Shown piece by piece: positions 11,170 to 23,130 of a stretch of DNA of 64,000 nucleotides (position 1 is the first letter of the stretch; every line of letters begins with the position of its first letter). The notes under the pieces were generated by a model. The model was not told the DNA's origin. It made no database searches and saw only the letters and a list, made by a program, of their open reading frames with translations. A program made the translations under genes and the position numbers. The stretch is from positions 916,367,648 to 916,431,647 of the forward strand of contig NC_081414.1 of assembly GCF_030272615.1 (NCBI RefSeq), read 5' to 3'. This stretch comes from Cryptomeria japonica (Eukaryota; Streptophyta; Pinopsida; Cupressales; Cupressaceae).

Positions 11170-14100
11170 GATGCTTTAATCTTATGTTTGGATAATGTTA
11201 ATGATTCCTGGGTAATAGATTATGGGGCTTCATTTCATGCTACACCCCATAGAAAATATTTTCTAGATTATTTCAAGGTGATTTTGGACAGGTATATTTG
11301 GGTGATGATGAGCCCTGTCAAATTGTTGGAAAAGGAAAGATAAAGATCAAGTTGCAGAATGGTAATGACTGGTTTCTGCAGGAGGTAAGACATGTTCCTA
11401 ATTTAAGAAGAAATTTAATTTCTGCAGGGCAACTAGGTAGTGAAGGTTGCATAGTTACCTTCTCAAACAGTATGTGGAAGGTCACTAAAGGATCATTAGT
11501 AGTAGCTAAAGGTGTAAAGGTAGGCACATTATATCTATGTACTGGTAACCCTTACTCTACCTTAGCTGCTACAGATAAAGTTACTGCAGGGACAACAACA
11601 ATAAATGTTGCAAGAACATATTCGATAATGTGGCACCATAGGCTTGGGCACATGAGTGAGAAAGGGATGAAAACCCTTCACTCCAAAAATCTATTGCCAG
11701 GACTAAAGAAGATTGATTTAGAGTTCTATGAAAACTGTGTTTATGGTAAACAGAAAAGAGTCAGATTTCTCAAGGTTGGGAAAGAGAAGAAGAGTGAGAA
11801 GTTAGAGCTTGTACATTCAGATGTATGGGGATCGGCTCATGTATCATCTCTTGGTGGCTCTTGTTATTATGTTATTTTTATTGATGACTCAACCAGAAAA
11901 ACATGGGTATATTTCCTAAAACAAAAATCAGATGTTTTTGAAACTTTTAAGAAATGGAAGGCTTTGGTTGAGAATGAGACAGGAAAAAAGTTGAAGTGTC
12001 TCAGATCGGATAATGGAGGTGAGTATTGCAGCAAAACATTTGAAGATTACTACTCCTTAAATGGGATTCGAAAGCAGAAGACAGTTCTAGGAACTCCACA
12101 GGAAAATGGTGTGTTAGAGAGAATGAATAGGACTATCATGGAATGCGCGAGGAGCATGAGATTGCCCTTATGTTTTTGGGCAGATGTTGTACATACTGCT
12201 ATCTATTTGATAAATAGAGGACCTTCAACCCCTTTGGATGGTGGTATTCTAGAGGAGGCATGGACTGGTAAAAAGGTAAATTATTCTTTTCTAAAAACTT
12301 TTGGCTACGAAGCTGTTGTCCATGTTGATAAAGAAAACAGAACCAAGCTTGATGCTAAATCTCAGAAATGTACCTTTATTGGATATGGGATAGATGAATA
12401 TGGCTATCGGTTATGAGATTTTGAAAATAAGAAAATAATTAGAAGTAGAGATGTTATATTCAATGAGAAGGTTATGTATAAAGAATAGATGCAGGAAAAG
12501 AAGCATGAATAGGAGAAACAAGAATATGTGGTGTTGGATGAGATTCCTGAAAATGAAATGCCATAGGTACCTGATGCTCAGCAACAACAGATTGTCCCAC
12601 AAACTCCTGCAAGTGTTAGACATTCTACGAGGACAAGTAGACCCCCTGAAAGATTTTCTCCTTCTTTGTATTCTATTTTATTAACAGATTCTGCTGAACC
12701 AGAAGAATATGAAGAAGCAATGCAGGTAGATGCCAAACAATAGTGGGAGCTAGGAATGAAAGAGGAGATGGACTCCTTGATGAAAAATAAGACTTGGGAC
12801 TTAGTCCCTTTACCTATAGAAAAAAAAAGCCTTGCCTGACAAATGGGTTTATCGGCTGAAGGAGGAGGAAGGAGGTCAGAAAAGATATAAGGCCAGACTT
12901 GTGGTAAAAGGTTTTGCACAAAAAAAGGGTATAGATTATGATGAAATATTTTCTCCAGTTGTAAAAATGACTTCAATTAGAACTGTACTTAGTCTTGTGG
13001 CTACAGATAATTTACATCTTGAACAATTAGATGTCAAAACAGCTTTTCTCCATGGAGATTTGGAGGAGGAAATTTACATGTTGCAACCACAGGGATATGA
13101 GGTCAAAGGTAAGGAGAACTTGGTGTGCAGGTTGAAAAAAAATATGTATGGCCTAAAGCAAGCACCCCGACAATGGTATTTAAAATTTGATAGTTTCATG
13201 GCTGAACACGGTTATCATAGATGTCATTCTGATCATTGTGTATATTTTAAGAGATTTGATAATGGCAGTTATATTATCCTGTTGCTTTATGTTGATGACA
13301 TGCTTGTTGCTGGGTCTAACATGCAACATATAAATGATCTTAAACACAAATTAGCCAGGTCATTTGCTATGAAGGATTTGGGTGTAGCTAAGAAAATTCT
13401 TGGTATGAGGATTACACGGGACAGGAAAAATAGAACCTTGATTTTGTCCCAAAGTGAGTATATAAAGAAGGTGTTGAAAAGATTTAACATGCAGGATGCA
13501 AAAGCAGTTAGTACACCTTTGGCTAGTCATTTCAAATTGACTAAGGAGATGTGCCCAAAGGCACAGGAAGAGGTTAATAAAATGTCTAACATCTTGTATT
13601 CATCAGCTATTGGCAGTCTGATGTATGCAATGGTATGCACAAGGCCAGATATTGCACATGCAGTGGGAGTTGTGAGTAGGTTTATGAGTAATCCGGGTAT
13701 GGAACATTGGAATGCTGTGAAATGGATTCTTCGGTATTTGAAAGGAACTACTATGAAGGCATTATGTTTCAAAGGATCTAATGTTGCTCTAAGTGGATTT
13801 GTTGACTCTGATCTGGCAGGTGATATTGATTCACGGAGGAGTACTACAGGGTATGTTTTTACTATAGGGGGAACTGCGGTCAGTTGGATTTCTAGGCTGC
13901 AAAAGGTTGTTGCACTTTCAACCACTGAAGCTGAGTATGTTGCTGCTACAGAAGCCAACAAGGAGATGATTTGGTTGCAATGTTTTCTGGAGGAATTGAG
14001 TCAGACATAAGAGGATAGCCCATTGTATATTGATAGCCAGAGTGTCATTCATCTTGCGAAGAACTCTGCTTTTCATTCAAGGACAAACCACATTCAGCTC

Positions 14101-14250
14101 AGGTACCACTTCATCCAGACTGTTTTGGAGGAGGGTCAGTTACGGCTTGAGAAGATTCACACAAGTGAGAATCCTGCCGATATGTTCACGAAGGCAGTTC
14201 CACAGGAGAAGTTGATTTCTTCATCAGTTTCTATTGGTCTTCTTGATTGA
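11170..14250 (+). pseudogene. Copia pol: protease, integrase, RT, RNase H (decayed)
   Basis: The protease site reads WVIDYGASFHAT, so the catalytic DSG is DYG, and a frameshift follows near 11290. Integrase (11298-12413) has the HRLGHMS zinc region and the D, D and E of HSDVWG, SDNGGEY and PQENG. A TGA at 12414 replaces the Trp expected in YGYRLWD. RT (12832-14007) has KTAFLHGDLEEEIYM and an intact YVDDML; RNase H has ALSTTEAEYVA and, after a TAA at 14008, IDSQSVIHLAKN and ENPADMFTKAV. The order integrase before RT is diagnostic for Copia. No part could give an active polyprotein as it stands. Confidence 0.9.
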
Positions 14251-14334
14251 TAATTGTGAAATTTATACCAGTCGAGTCCTAGTGTTTTATCCAGTGGATG
14301 TTGCATGTACAGTGGTGTTGTGTAGTATCAGTCT

Positions 14335-14347
14335 CCAAGTGGGAGAT
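14335..14347 (+). other. Polypurine tract
   Basis: CCAAGTGGGAGAT directly precedes the 3' LTR, in the place and composition expected for the plus-strand primer. Confidence 0.75.
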
Positions 14348-14785
14348 TGTTAAAATGTGGTGACTGATCAGTAAAGTATTATACACTCAGCACGTATCTT
14401 TGCCCGGGTCCGAGGCCGGGCTGGCAGCCCCTGAGAAAAGCGGGGGTTCGGGGGCAGGAGCCCCCGAGAAATTTTTTTTTGCCATTTTTCGTTGATGAAA
14501 ATCGACATTGTAATAAAACCCTAAAAAGGCCGACTTTGTTTGTTGCCCTAAAAACTCATGTTATAAGCGGCTGGGATGCTTGAGGCATTGTAAGGTTGAT
14601 GTACTATTTTTGTTGGATAATAAGAAAGATTGGACGACTGTGTATGGTGGACGTAACCCATTCTGGGTGAACCACGTTAAATCTCTGTGTTATCTGTGTC
14701 CTGTTTTATTTCTTTATCTTTTGTATTTAAATCTGCATATAATTGTTAGTTCATATTTGCTTCGGATCTGCTTGAAACCCTAACA
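14348..14785 (+). repeat. 3' LTR of the Copia in E1
   Basis: TGTTAAAATG to CCCTAACA, 438 bases. The last 130 bases appear identical to the 5' LTR while the first 300 carry nearly all the differences. Confidence 0.93.
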
Positions 14786-14790
14786 TTTAT

Positions 14791-15349
14791 ATGTTTTGTA
14801 ATGACTTTATTGGGGTTCACTAAGTTTTTGAAAAACTATCTTTTAAATTGGCTGAAAAACTTTGCGTATGTAGAAAGGTGGATGATCATCAATGAATGAA
14901 AATCTCGTTAACAGTTATCTCTGATCTCAAATCTGTGTGTTTGATATTCGGAATTTGATTTTTGTGAAAATTTGTTTCAAGGAAAGAGTCGTTAAACTTT
15001 CTATGTGTGCAGAAAATTCACAACAAATTTCATTTTTAAAGGCTTTTCATTTCGTTTTAGTGTACATGTGAATTCTGTCGGCTTTATGAAAAGTTATATA
15101 TAAATCGGTGCTTGTGTTCATTTCGTATTGACTGCAATTACCTTTTAGTGCTTTCTGGTGAAATGCATAATATTCATTGTGTGTAATTTGGAGCTGATTG
15201 AATATTTATTAAAGGGAGTTGTACCTTAATTCAGAGGTTAATCAATATAATTATTATTCAACTGATTGGTAGAGAATTTGTCTTTCTTTCTTTGAGCCAT
15301 AATGTATAGAGATTAAATTAATAAAGGGAGACAAATCTATTTACCAACA
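14791..15349 (+). other. 3' tail of E1
   Basis: Non-coding, AT-rich. It shares with the E2 tail a block reading AGGGAG(T/C)TGTACCT, then AATTCAGAGG, then CAACTG, and the terminal AACA. This tail is the best-conserved non-coding part of the family. Confidence 0.6.
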
Positions 15350-15354
15350 GATTC

Positions 15355-16838
15355 CAAGTTCCCTTAATTGATAAACCCGTGGAATTTTTGTTTTTGTTGT
15401 TGCATATTCCTCAAAATTAATTGGTGATTTAGGCCTGTTCGATGTGAATAATTTATAATTTATCCTAAAGCCCTCAAATAGCAACCATAATTTAAATCCT
15501 ATGTCCTTTGCAATGATAGGCTTAAAAAACAAAACAACAAAATTCCTCCAAATATCAGGGTATCAATTGTGTGCATCAAAATCTTCACTCAACGACTCAA
15601 GAATATAATAAAATGTTTGTCTCAAATTACTCATGATGTCCTTCATCAAGTCAAATTAGACCCCATAGAAATAGCATAACATTCTATAGAAATACATAAA
15701 TAAAGCATTTGCAAAATTACAATCTTTGTAATCAATGGTGTTATGTTCTATAGTGGATTGAGGTTTTTTATCCAGTGTAATCTAATTAGTACAACAAAAT
15801 TTAAAATAATTATATTATAGTTTAAAAATTTTGTATTCTTTTATAGAAAAAACAAAAAAGAGGTGTATTTTGTGTGACATGTTTTATGTTTTCTTTGTGA
15901 AACTTAGTAGTTTCAACTAAACACAATAACACGTTCAATAATGCATATAATGTATTTTTGTTTCCCAAAAGAGTACAACAAATGTTGTCATCCATCAATT
16001 CAAATCAGAGCCCATGGAAATTGAAGCACTCTAGAGGAACTATTCTTTTCCATTTTTTGCAATCAATGGTGCACATGTTTTGTGGTAGGTTTATGTTCCA
16101 GTTTAATCCACATCTTAACAAAATTTGTTGATACAAAAAGAAAACAGATTAGGTAATTGCACACTTAGTTAAAAATAAACTCTTTGGTCCACTAAAAAAT
16201 TAATCTTTAGTCCACTAAATAGGAAACTCAAAAGGCATTGATGTTGAGAATCAATGTAAGTTAAAAATAATCAATAGCTAGATGTCTCCTACACTTGATG
16301 TATATAGAAGAAACCTTCCTCTAGTGTCTCTCTATCAATACATGTAGTGGAAGTGTTGAGCCTATGGGTTGTCTTCCTACACTTGTTAGTAAGGAAGTTC
16401 GTGCCAGTTTCAAAATCTAACTTCCCTAATGCCGAATACAAACATTTATGTTACTAAAAGAGTATAACAGAAAGAAACTTTGCAAAAAGTAAAAAATTGA
16501 AAGGAATCCCAAACTTAAGAGTCCTAAACCTTAGCACCATCCCTAACGTCAGTGCCAAAAATGATTAGTCTCTACTATATCTATTGAGTTGGTGCAGTTT
16601 GTCATACGCATGACCTGGTTGAGGTATTCAATGGAGCAACCCTATGTCCTAAGTGAAGGCTCATTTAATTATCAACCAAAGATGTATCTTCAAACATTAT
16701 ACTAGCATTGTATGTGCAACAAGGATCCTTAAGTTCTCTATCGTTGCATAAAAGGAATGTACCAATCTACTAAGAACATAAACAATAAACATGAATAATG
16801 CTAAAATAAGAAACTAACACAACAGTTGTTGTGGGTAA
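15355..16838. other. AT-rich stretch, no feature recognised
   Basis: Short ORFs only, no motif I recognise, no terminal repeats. Probably old decayed intergenic sequence. Confidence 0.6.
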
Positions 16839-18055
16839 TGTAGACACTTAAATTTGATTAATTTAATTTAGTTATCTTAAATACCTTCAATTAAATAATT
16901 ACGCATTATTTAATTAATTGGTGGTCCCTCCTTCTGCTAGTTAATCTTATTAATTATGCTATAGTTCTCCTTTAATTAATTATTTGACAATCATAAATCA
17001 TTTAATTAATTAAATTTGACCCTTTTCTTCTATTAAATAATTCAAATGCCTGATTTAATTATTTAATTTACTTTTGTCCTTTCCTCCCAATATTCCCTCA
17101 TAGAATTAATTAGTTCTATTTCCCCACATGTCTCCTAACTTTAATCCTCCTCCAACCCTCATCTAACCCTTCCTCTAGCCTAACCCACCTAATTAACCAA
17201 GGGTTTAGTCAACCCTATCCTTTATCCTTCATCATATGTGTCCACATTCCCAAAATATCCCAAAGTTCCTAAAATTTGGGAAGTATCTAGAAATTGGAGA
17301 AACAAATTTCCTAAAATCTAGGAAAATATCCCAAATATCCTAGCCATGGAAATATCTTCATTTTTGGGAGAACCAAATTTACTAAAATTTGGGAAAATAT
17401 CCTAACCCATGGAAATATTCTCATTTTTTGGGGAACCAAATTTCCAAAAATTTGGGAAAATATCTCAAATATCCTAAACCATGGGAATATCTCTATTTTG
17501 TAATCTCTTTTGGAATAGAACCTTCCAATTTGGGTGTCTCACTCCCAAATAGGCATGCGTCCTCACGGATACATGTCATTCCTTTCAATGACACATGTCT
17601 TTCTTAAGGACACATGTCATTTGCATCGATGACACATGCCCTTCTCAAGGACACATATCTCTTTCTCATCCCTCTCCATCTCTCATTCTAGCCTACTTAA
17701 ACCCCCCATTTTCCTTCATTATGGATCCACTTTCATTTTTATATTATCATGATGCAGAATTATTCATCCACTTTCATTTTCTTATTATCATGATGCAAGA
17801 TTGTTCATCCACTTTCATTTTCATACTATCATAATGCAGAATTGTTCATCCATTTCCATTTTCATAACCTCATAATGCAGAATTGTTCACTCACGATTTT
17901 GCACATCCATTAAGCATCTCACATCCATCTTGATATCATTTTAGCTTAATATCCACCTTGCATTCACTATAATAGAGCATAATCGAGTATCTACTATATA
18001 GAAAACACACATCAAATTAGAAGACTATCAAATCGAAGGAGGAATATAGAGTTTG
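16839..18055 (+). repeat. Tat-like LTR fragment with internal repeats
   Basis: It begins TGTAGACACTTAAA, the same opening as the Tat-B LTR at 21263, and has the same AT-rich TTAATTAATT first part. Inside are about three imperfect copies of a 70-odd-base unit containing CCATGGAAATAT and TTTGGGAAAATAT (17240-17500), several GACACATGTC words (17570-17660), and about four copies of a unit with CATGATGCAGAATTGTTCATCC (17725-17890). The fragment is cut at 18056 by a Copia LTR; its other part would be past the right edge. Confidence 0.55.
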
Positions 18056-19037
18056 TGTTGGCAATTGACACTCATCTGGTAGTCACCTTCTGAGGTGAAT
18101 TGCATTATGGGTTGTCATTGATGGAAACTCATCTTCAGAAGATGGTATTTCTTCGTTCGGATTTATCACTTTATCATTTTTGTCTAGATAAGGCCAACTG
18201 GTATACACCCTATGGTTGACACTTGTTAACCGGTTATTCTTGGTACTGGTAAATCATATTATGGGACCCGGTAAAGTCATTTGAGGAATTGAAGGTAGTG
18301 TGTCAGACCAACATCAAATAAGATCATCAGGATAATTTGTAATATAATTTATGATATGAGAGGAAGATGATAGGTTTATTTTCTTTGTGAAGGTCGACAT
18401 GATGAATAAGTTACAAGTTATAAGGGTATTTAAGAGAGATCACTTAGTGATGGATTATATACATTCATATGATGTGATTTGAGATGCGAAAGAATCGGAG
18501 ATTGATAGTGTGCTAATAGATGTGCGATTGATAGCATATGTGTGCAGTAGCATGTGCACAATCCTAACCAATAGTAGAATAGAGTATCAATATCACCAGT
18601 TCAGTTGAGGAACTCAAAGCTACATCTGGAACTTATCCAGCATGGTCAAATGCATCATTTAAGTTCAATTTTTTTCTAAATCATTATGTAATGATCTGTA
18701 AGTTAGTGAGACTTCCATATATGTGTATTTTAGTAGTGAACTATAGGCAGTAAGCCTGTATGCATGTGCATACCCCTCTATGTAATATTTGTATACCTTG
18801 ATCAAGTATATAGATATTGTGGGTATCATCCCCACCGTGGTTTTTACCTTTACAAGGTTTTCTACGTATAAATATTGGTGTTATGGTATTGACTTATGTG
18901 TTGATTTGTTTATGCGCTTTAATTTTACATATTTTGTCATCCGATTGATCAACAATAAGTTTATAAATTCAATAACTGGTAGAAAACTGATTAACCCCCC
19001 CCCCCTCCCCCCCTCTCAGTGTTCTTAGATTCCAATT
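18056..19037 (+). repeat. 5' LTR of the truncated Copia
   Basis: It starts TGTTGGCAATTGACAC and ends near TTCCAATT just before the primer site; the expected terminal CA appears mutated to TT. The end carries a run of C (18995-19015). 982 bases. Confidence 0.65.
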
Positions 19038-19039
19038 AT

Positions 19040-19052
19040 TGGTATCAGAGCC
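19040..19052 (+). other. Primer binding site for initiator-Met tRNA
   Basis: TGGTATCAGAGCC, a full match to the plant Copia primer site, right after the LTR. Confidence 0.9.
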
Positions 19053-19105
19053 TAGTTACTCGGAAGAAGTTTAACAATTTGAGGAAGATCTGGAACTTGG
19101 AAACA

Positions 19106-21070
19106 ATGGAAACTGATTTGCAGTAACAACTTCAACTTTCTCTTGAGGATCTTGATGATGAAAAAGAGAAAAGCAATAAATTAAAGAATGAACTAAGGCA
19201 AGCCAAGAGAGTACATCATTTCATTACAAGGAAAGTTATAATCTGCTCAAGCTAAGAGGAAGGAACTCTTTGATCAACTGCAAAATCAAAGTAGTGATGA
19301 AGAAGATGCTTTGAAAGATCAATGTCAGAAACTCACTTAGGAGAATACTACCCCAAAGAATGAAATGCAAGCCCTAACTATGAGAATGTGCAAGGAGATT
19401 GAAGATATAAGAATGAAGAAAACCTAGCTCAAGCATTGAAGGATAGATCAGATGAATGCAATATACTGATACATGACAATGATATGTTGAAACTTGAATT
19501 GATTCAGTCCAAGAATAATGAACAGGAACTTGAAAGACAAATAATAATCATGAGAGATGATTTGGCCATTGCAAATGAGTACAAAGACAAGTTGATGCAG
19601 GAGAGTCCCCGGTTCATAGCAATCTTTCATCAACCAAAAATATTTTCCTTGTTGTTTTTCTTTATGTTTCCAGTTTCAACATTTCTTTCTGTGTGTCCTA
19701 GATTTGGTTCACCAGATCTTGTGGAGTTGAATTTTACTTGAAGACCTGATCATCTTCCTTATTTCCAAACCACAGAGCATTTGGATCTTTTTTTGACAAG
19801 TTATCGCTATCGGTTTCCATGACAGTTTCCTGTTACCAGTTGATAATTTCATGTTACCGGTTGCCAGGACCTATTTGCATTTGTGATCTAACATATCCCT
19901 TTCATAGCTTGTGGAGCCTTAAGCATTGATTCTGATGTTCCTTGGCATGTGGCCGACCTTTTCCCACGATCTACAATTCATCCTTTGGATTTTCAGTAGG
20001 AATTTCTTTGGCGAGGGCCAACCTTGTTGGTTTTGCACTTTAGGTCTTGTTCTTTGGGTTTTGATTCCTTATTGGGCCGACTAGATCCTGTTGGATCGTA
20101 TAAATCATTGTAATTGAGCATTAAAATTTAATCAAGTAGTTAGACTAAGCATAGAAGATATATCTTAAGATTGAAGGTCCTGGTTGTGACCTATTATGTA
20201 CTTTGAGCACGTTTTAGTAGGCCTGTAAGCCAGTTTTTGTAACCCGATTGTTACCGGTTGGTTGTAATAAATTTTCATGAAATAAAACAATTTGTTCTGC
20301 ATTGCCTCCATCATATATTTGTGTTTTTGTTGTGTTTACTCTTGCTGGTCGATCCAGATTGATCTCTTTGAGGTCCCTCCTAATTGGTGACTGCTTCACA
20401 AGTTCAAAGCCAACTCTGCAAGACTTGATGAATTACTGAAAAGCCAAAGAGATGTTAATGACATGAGAGATCTTGGATATGAAGTAGGAGAAAGCTCCAA
20501 AATTGCACAACAGGATCAATCATCCGGTCAAAAGCATTATCAGGCCAAAAATCCAAACAACTGAAACCAGAGATCACTGGTAAGACAACCTAATTTTTCA
20601 TAAATTCAATGGTATATGTTTTGTTTGCAATAAATATGGTCATATAGGAAGTCAGTGCAGAAATAGGAATAATCAGAATAATGCATCATTCATCGGTCAA
20701 TGCTTTAACTGCAATAAACATGGTCATAAGTCAGAAAAATACAAAAGTATTAGAAATATCAGATGTCATGCTTGTAGTAGATAAGGACATATGGCTAACC
20801 AATGCAGATGAAATGAAAATCAAGGGTATAGCAAAGCAATTCAAAAGAACAATATTGCATGTTATGCATGCAACAAGATTGGACATATTGCTAAGTATTG
20901 CAGGAGTAAGAATCCAGTGGTAGCTAATGTAAGTTCAGATGAGAAAGGGAAGACAAAGGTTGAAGATATCAAAAAACAACATGAGAAAAGATGGGTTTGG
21001 AAATCAGAAACACAATCGGCAGATCAACCGGTAGAACAAACAGGTTCTGCACTAGAAGCGAGAGCTTCAA
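19106..21070 (+). pseudogene. Copia gag with coiled coil and four zinc knuckles
   Basis: From METDLQ the reading is broken by a stop and frameshifts but shows long charged heptad-like helices (LEDLDDEKEKSNKLKNEL; ECNILIHDNDMLKLELIQS), then a region with CFVCNKYGHIGSQC, CFNCNKHGHKSEKY, CHACSR-stop-GHMANQC and CYACNKIGHIAKYC between about 20600 and 20920. That is four CX2CX4HX4C knuckles, the second having lost its last Cys and the third carrying a stop. A solo LTR (19593-20398) interrupts the coiled coil; the frame matches on either side of it. The C-terminal end is lost to the Tat-B insertion. Confidence 0.7.
19593..20398. repeat. Solo LTR inserted in the Copia gag
   Basis: 806 bases from TGATGCAGG to ACTGCTTCA with perfect CAAGT duplications at 19588-19592 and 20399-20403. 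The gag frame on the two sides joins in register, which confirms the boundaries. No internal domain is present, so it is a solo LTR, probably left by LTR-LTR recombination. Confidence 0.8.
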
Positions 21071-21262
21071 TCGGTAACTAAGGCACTTTGCCTTAGGGGT
21101 AGGTAAATCATTGAAGATCATACAAACACCCCGGATTAGGTATGAAGTCAGTGAATTCTGATTGTGGATGGACACTCAAGCGGATTCAAGTGTTTATCGG
21201 AACCTACATGCAGATTATGTGATCCAGTTAGATTCTTCGGTCACAATTATGACAATGGAAAA

Positions 21263-22512
21263 TGTAGACACTTAAAAATAATTATTTTAAGTTCCTGACA
21301 TAATTAATTTATTAATTATGTCAATTTTTAATTCCTCCTCAATATTAATTAATCATAATTAATATTGTCACTATAGTTTGTTGATTGATTTATTTAATAA
21401 ACCAATCCCCTTTTATTCTTCTAAAAATCCTCAATATTAAATCTCCTCAAATTCCTCCTCTTAAATAATTAATTTCAATTAATTAGTTAACCTAAGTGAT
21501 TCCTACAAATCACCTTTTTCCTAATCCATCATTAACCTAATAAATTCTTCTAGAAACTCCCTAAACTCACTTAGCATTATTCTTCTAATTTTTAATTCCC
21601 TCCACTCATTCTCTCTCCTAGTCAAACCCTCCTACAAATATTTACCCTAATCCCATCTAATCTTTCTTCTAATCCATCTCCTAATGAGTTGCTAGTGGCT
21701 AATCATCATGATTAGCCACAAAGTCAACTCCTTATCCCTTCCATCCAACAACTCTTTTTAAATGCTCTTTTCCTAGGTGAATGTGAGATTTTCAAAATCT
21801 CACATTCCTCTAAGCATCTCATATTCCAAGGAATTTTTAATTCCTCCTTATTCCTCCAATCCCCATGAGCATCCCTTTTGAAGATTTTTTAATTTTTCAT
21901 TTCCATCCCTCAAGGGATATCCTATCCCTTGTTCTTCCCAAGGCACATTGGGAAGTCTTCCCAATGAACCTTGAGGAGTGTGGAGACAATAAATTTCTTT
22001 AAGGCACATCTCTTGGTCTCCACACCTCCTCTTGGGCCTTGTGTGGGCTCACAAGGAATCTCGACCCTCCATCTTGGGTCAATCCTAGTCTTCCATTTCT
22101 CCTTATCTCTTCCTATAAATTGAGGACTCCATTCCCTCATATCTCATCTCCAATTTTAGCAAATACATGTTGCTAGTTTGTGCCCAAGAAACCATCCTTG
22201 CATCCTTATCATGCCAAAATAAGCACTCATCCATACTTAGTTATTTCATCCTTCAATCCTTAATCCATCACATCCACTTGTGCACAATATTGGAGAGCCA
22301 ACCACATCAAGCAATCTAGGAACAAATCAACATCACATTGGAGGAATTTGGGTGCACTTCGACTTCATCCAAGCTCCATTGAGGAAGAAGGTGAAAGCAA
22401 GGTATAATTGAGTTTTATTGCATTGTTTGTGTTTCATGCTTTATTGTTTGTCTATGTGCAATCTAACCATTTTATTATCCTTCCAAAACTTTTTCCCCTC
22501 TTCATTCTGACA
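21263..22512 (+). repeat. 5' LTR of Tat-B
   Basis: Starts TGTAGACACTTAAAAA; a TATAAAT at 22114-22120 gives a plausible promoter. The end is set at CTGACA by analogy with Tat-A and is less certain. The following GCCCGATGAGACCC may be a decayed primer site. Confidence 0.6.
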
Positions 22513-22539
22513 CGCCCGATGAGACCCACGTCCCTAAAT

Positions 22540-23130
22540 ATAATATTTTTTGTGAGTGTGCAAGTCGTAGGTATTGAAACAGCACGAGCGCCTACAAATC
22601 AACGGGAGCGATTCGGGGTCAACGCGATAGAAAGACCTTTTAGCGTGTGTGCAGGCGCACCAATGTGAGCACCTTAAAATTCAAAAAAATAAAAATTTTC
22701 GCTTCTATTTTTGAAATCTATTAACTCCTTTTGTCTTTCCAGCGTAGGCGCACGCGTTTTAGTGCGTACGCCCTCATTTCAGTGTGGGAGGAACTGCATC
22801 AATGCTATTGTTTTCAAAATACTGCCCTTTACAAAAAAAAAAAAAAAAATTTGAATTTTGAAATCTAACCACTAACTTTTATTGCAAGTTTCACTATTTC
22901 AGTGTGAGCGTAGCTGTTTCAACGCAAGCAGACGCATTTCAGTGCATGCATAGGTGCTTCAACGTGATCGATCCCGAACAGCGCGACAGACAGTATAAAT
23001 CGTGAGTTCTGTTTGTGTTAATTTCCTTTTATTTGTTTAGATTTCGGCCCACTGCAGCGTGTACACAGGTGTTTTGGCGCCTGTGCAAGCGCTTCAGCGC
23101 GACTGACTACATTTTAGCGCGTGCGCTGCT
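22540..23130 (+). repeat. Tat-B leader with GC-rich short repeats
   Basis: Words of the kind GCGTGTGCAGGCGC, AGCGTAGGCGCACGCG and TTTCAGCGCG recur about ten times in an otherwise AT-rich leader. The Tat-A leader has a comparable array of GCGCCTGTGTA, so a GC-rich repeat array after the LTR seems typical of these elements. Confidence 0.6.

Larger units (their letters stand above)
9877..14785 (+). mobile_element. Tork/Tnt1-type Copia retrotransposon nested in E1
   Basis: A complete but decayed Copia element: 5' LTR, Met-tRNA primer site, gag, protease, integrase, reverse transcriptase, RNase H, polypurine tract and 3' LTR in the usual Copia order. Flanks are ATTAT and TTTAT, an imperfect 5-bp duplication. 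Gag and integrase resemble the tobacco Tnt1/Tork lineage in motif layout. Several stops and a frameshift make it non-autonomous today. It is older than the Gag-Pro element, as its LTRs differ by about 6 percent by eye plus an indel. Confidence 0.92.
5679..15349 (+). mobile_element. E1: unclassified mobile element, 5-bp target duplication
   Basis: The element starts TGTTGGCAGCAC and ends TTTACCAACA, and is flanked by perfect GATTC duplications at 5674-5678 and 15350-15354. Without the nested Copia it is about 4.76 kb. It carries a 5' zone rich in TTGAAC/GTTCAA words, one long decayed ORF, and a 3' non-coding tail. I compared its first and last several hundred bases and found no direct LTRs. 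No reverse transcriptase, integrase, zinc knuckle or recognisable DDE transposase is seen. E2 (40,011-50,104) is a second copy: homologous ORF and 3' tail, similar net length (about 4.94 kb), same AACA 3' end and exact 5-bp duplication. The 5-bp duplication and TG...CA ends suit a retroviral-type integrase or a DDE transposase acting in trans. An LTR-less non-autonomous LTR derivative is the main alternative. Confidence 0.7.
18056..21262 (+). mobile_element. Copia element, 5' part, cut by Tat-B
   Basis: LTR, Met-tRNA primer site and a decayed gag are present; the element then stops at the Tat-B LTR. Protease and pol are not seen and should continue beyond the window's right edge if the nesting is as read. 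Confidence 0.75.

Noticed and set aside
5679-15349. E1 as an ordinary LTR retrotransposon
   Set aside because: The first several hundred bases are not repeated at the 3' end by eye, and no primer site follows any candidate LTR.
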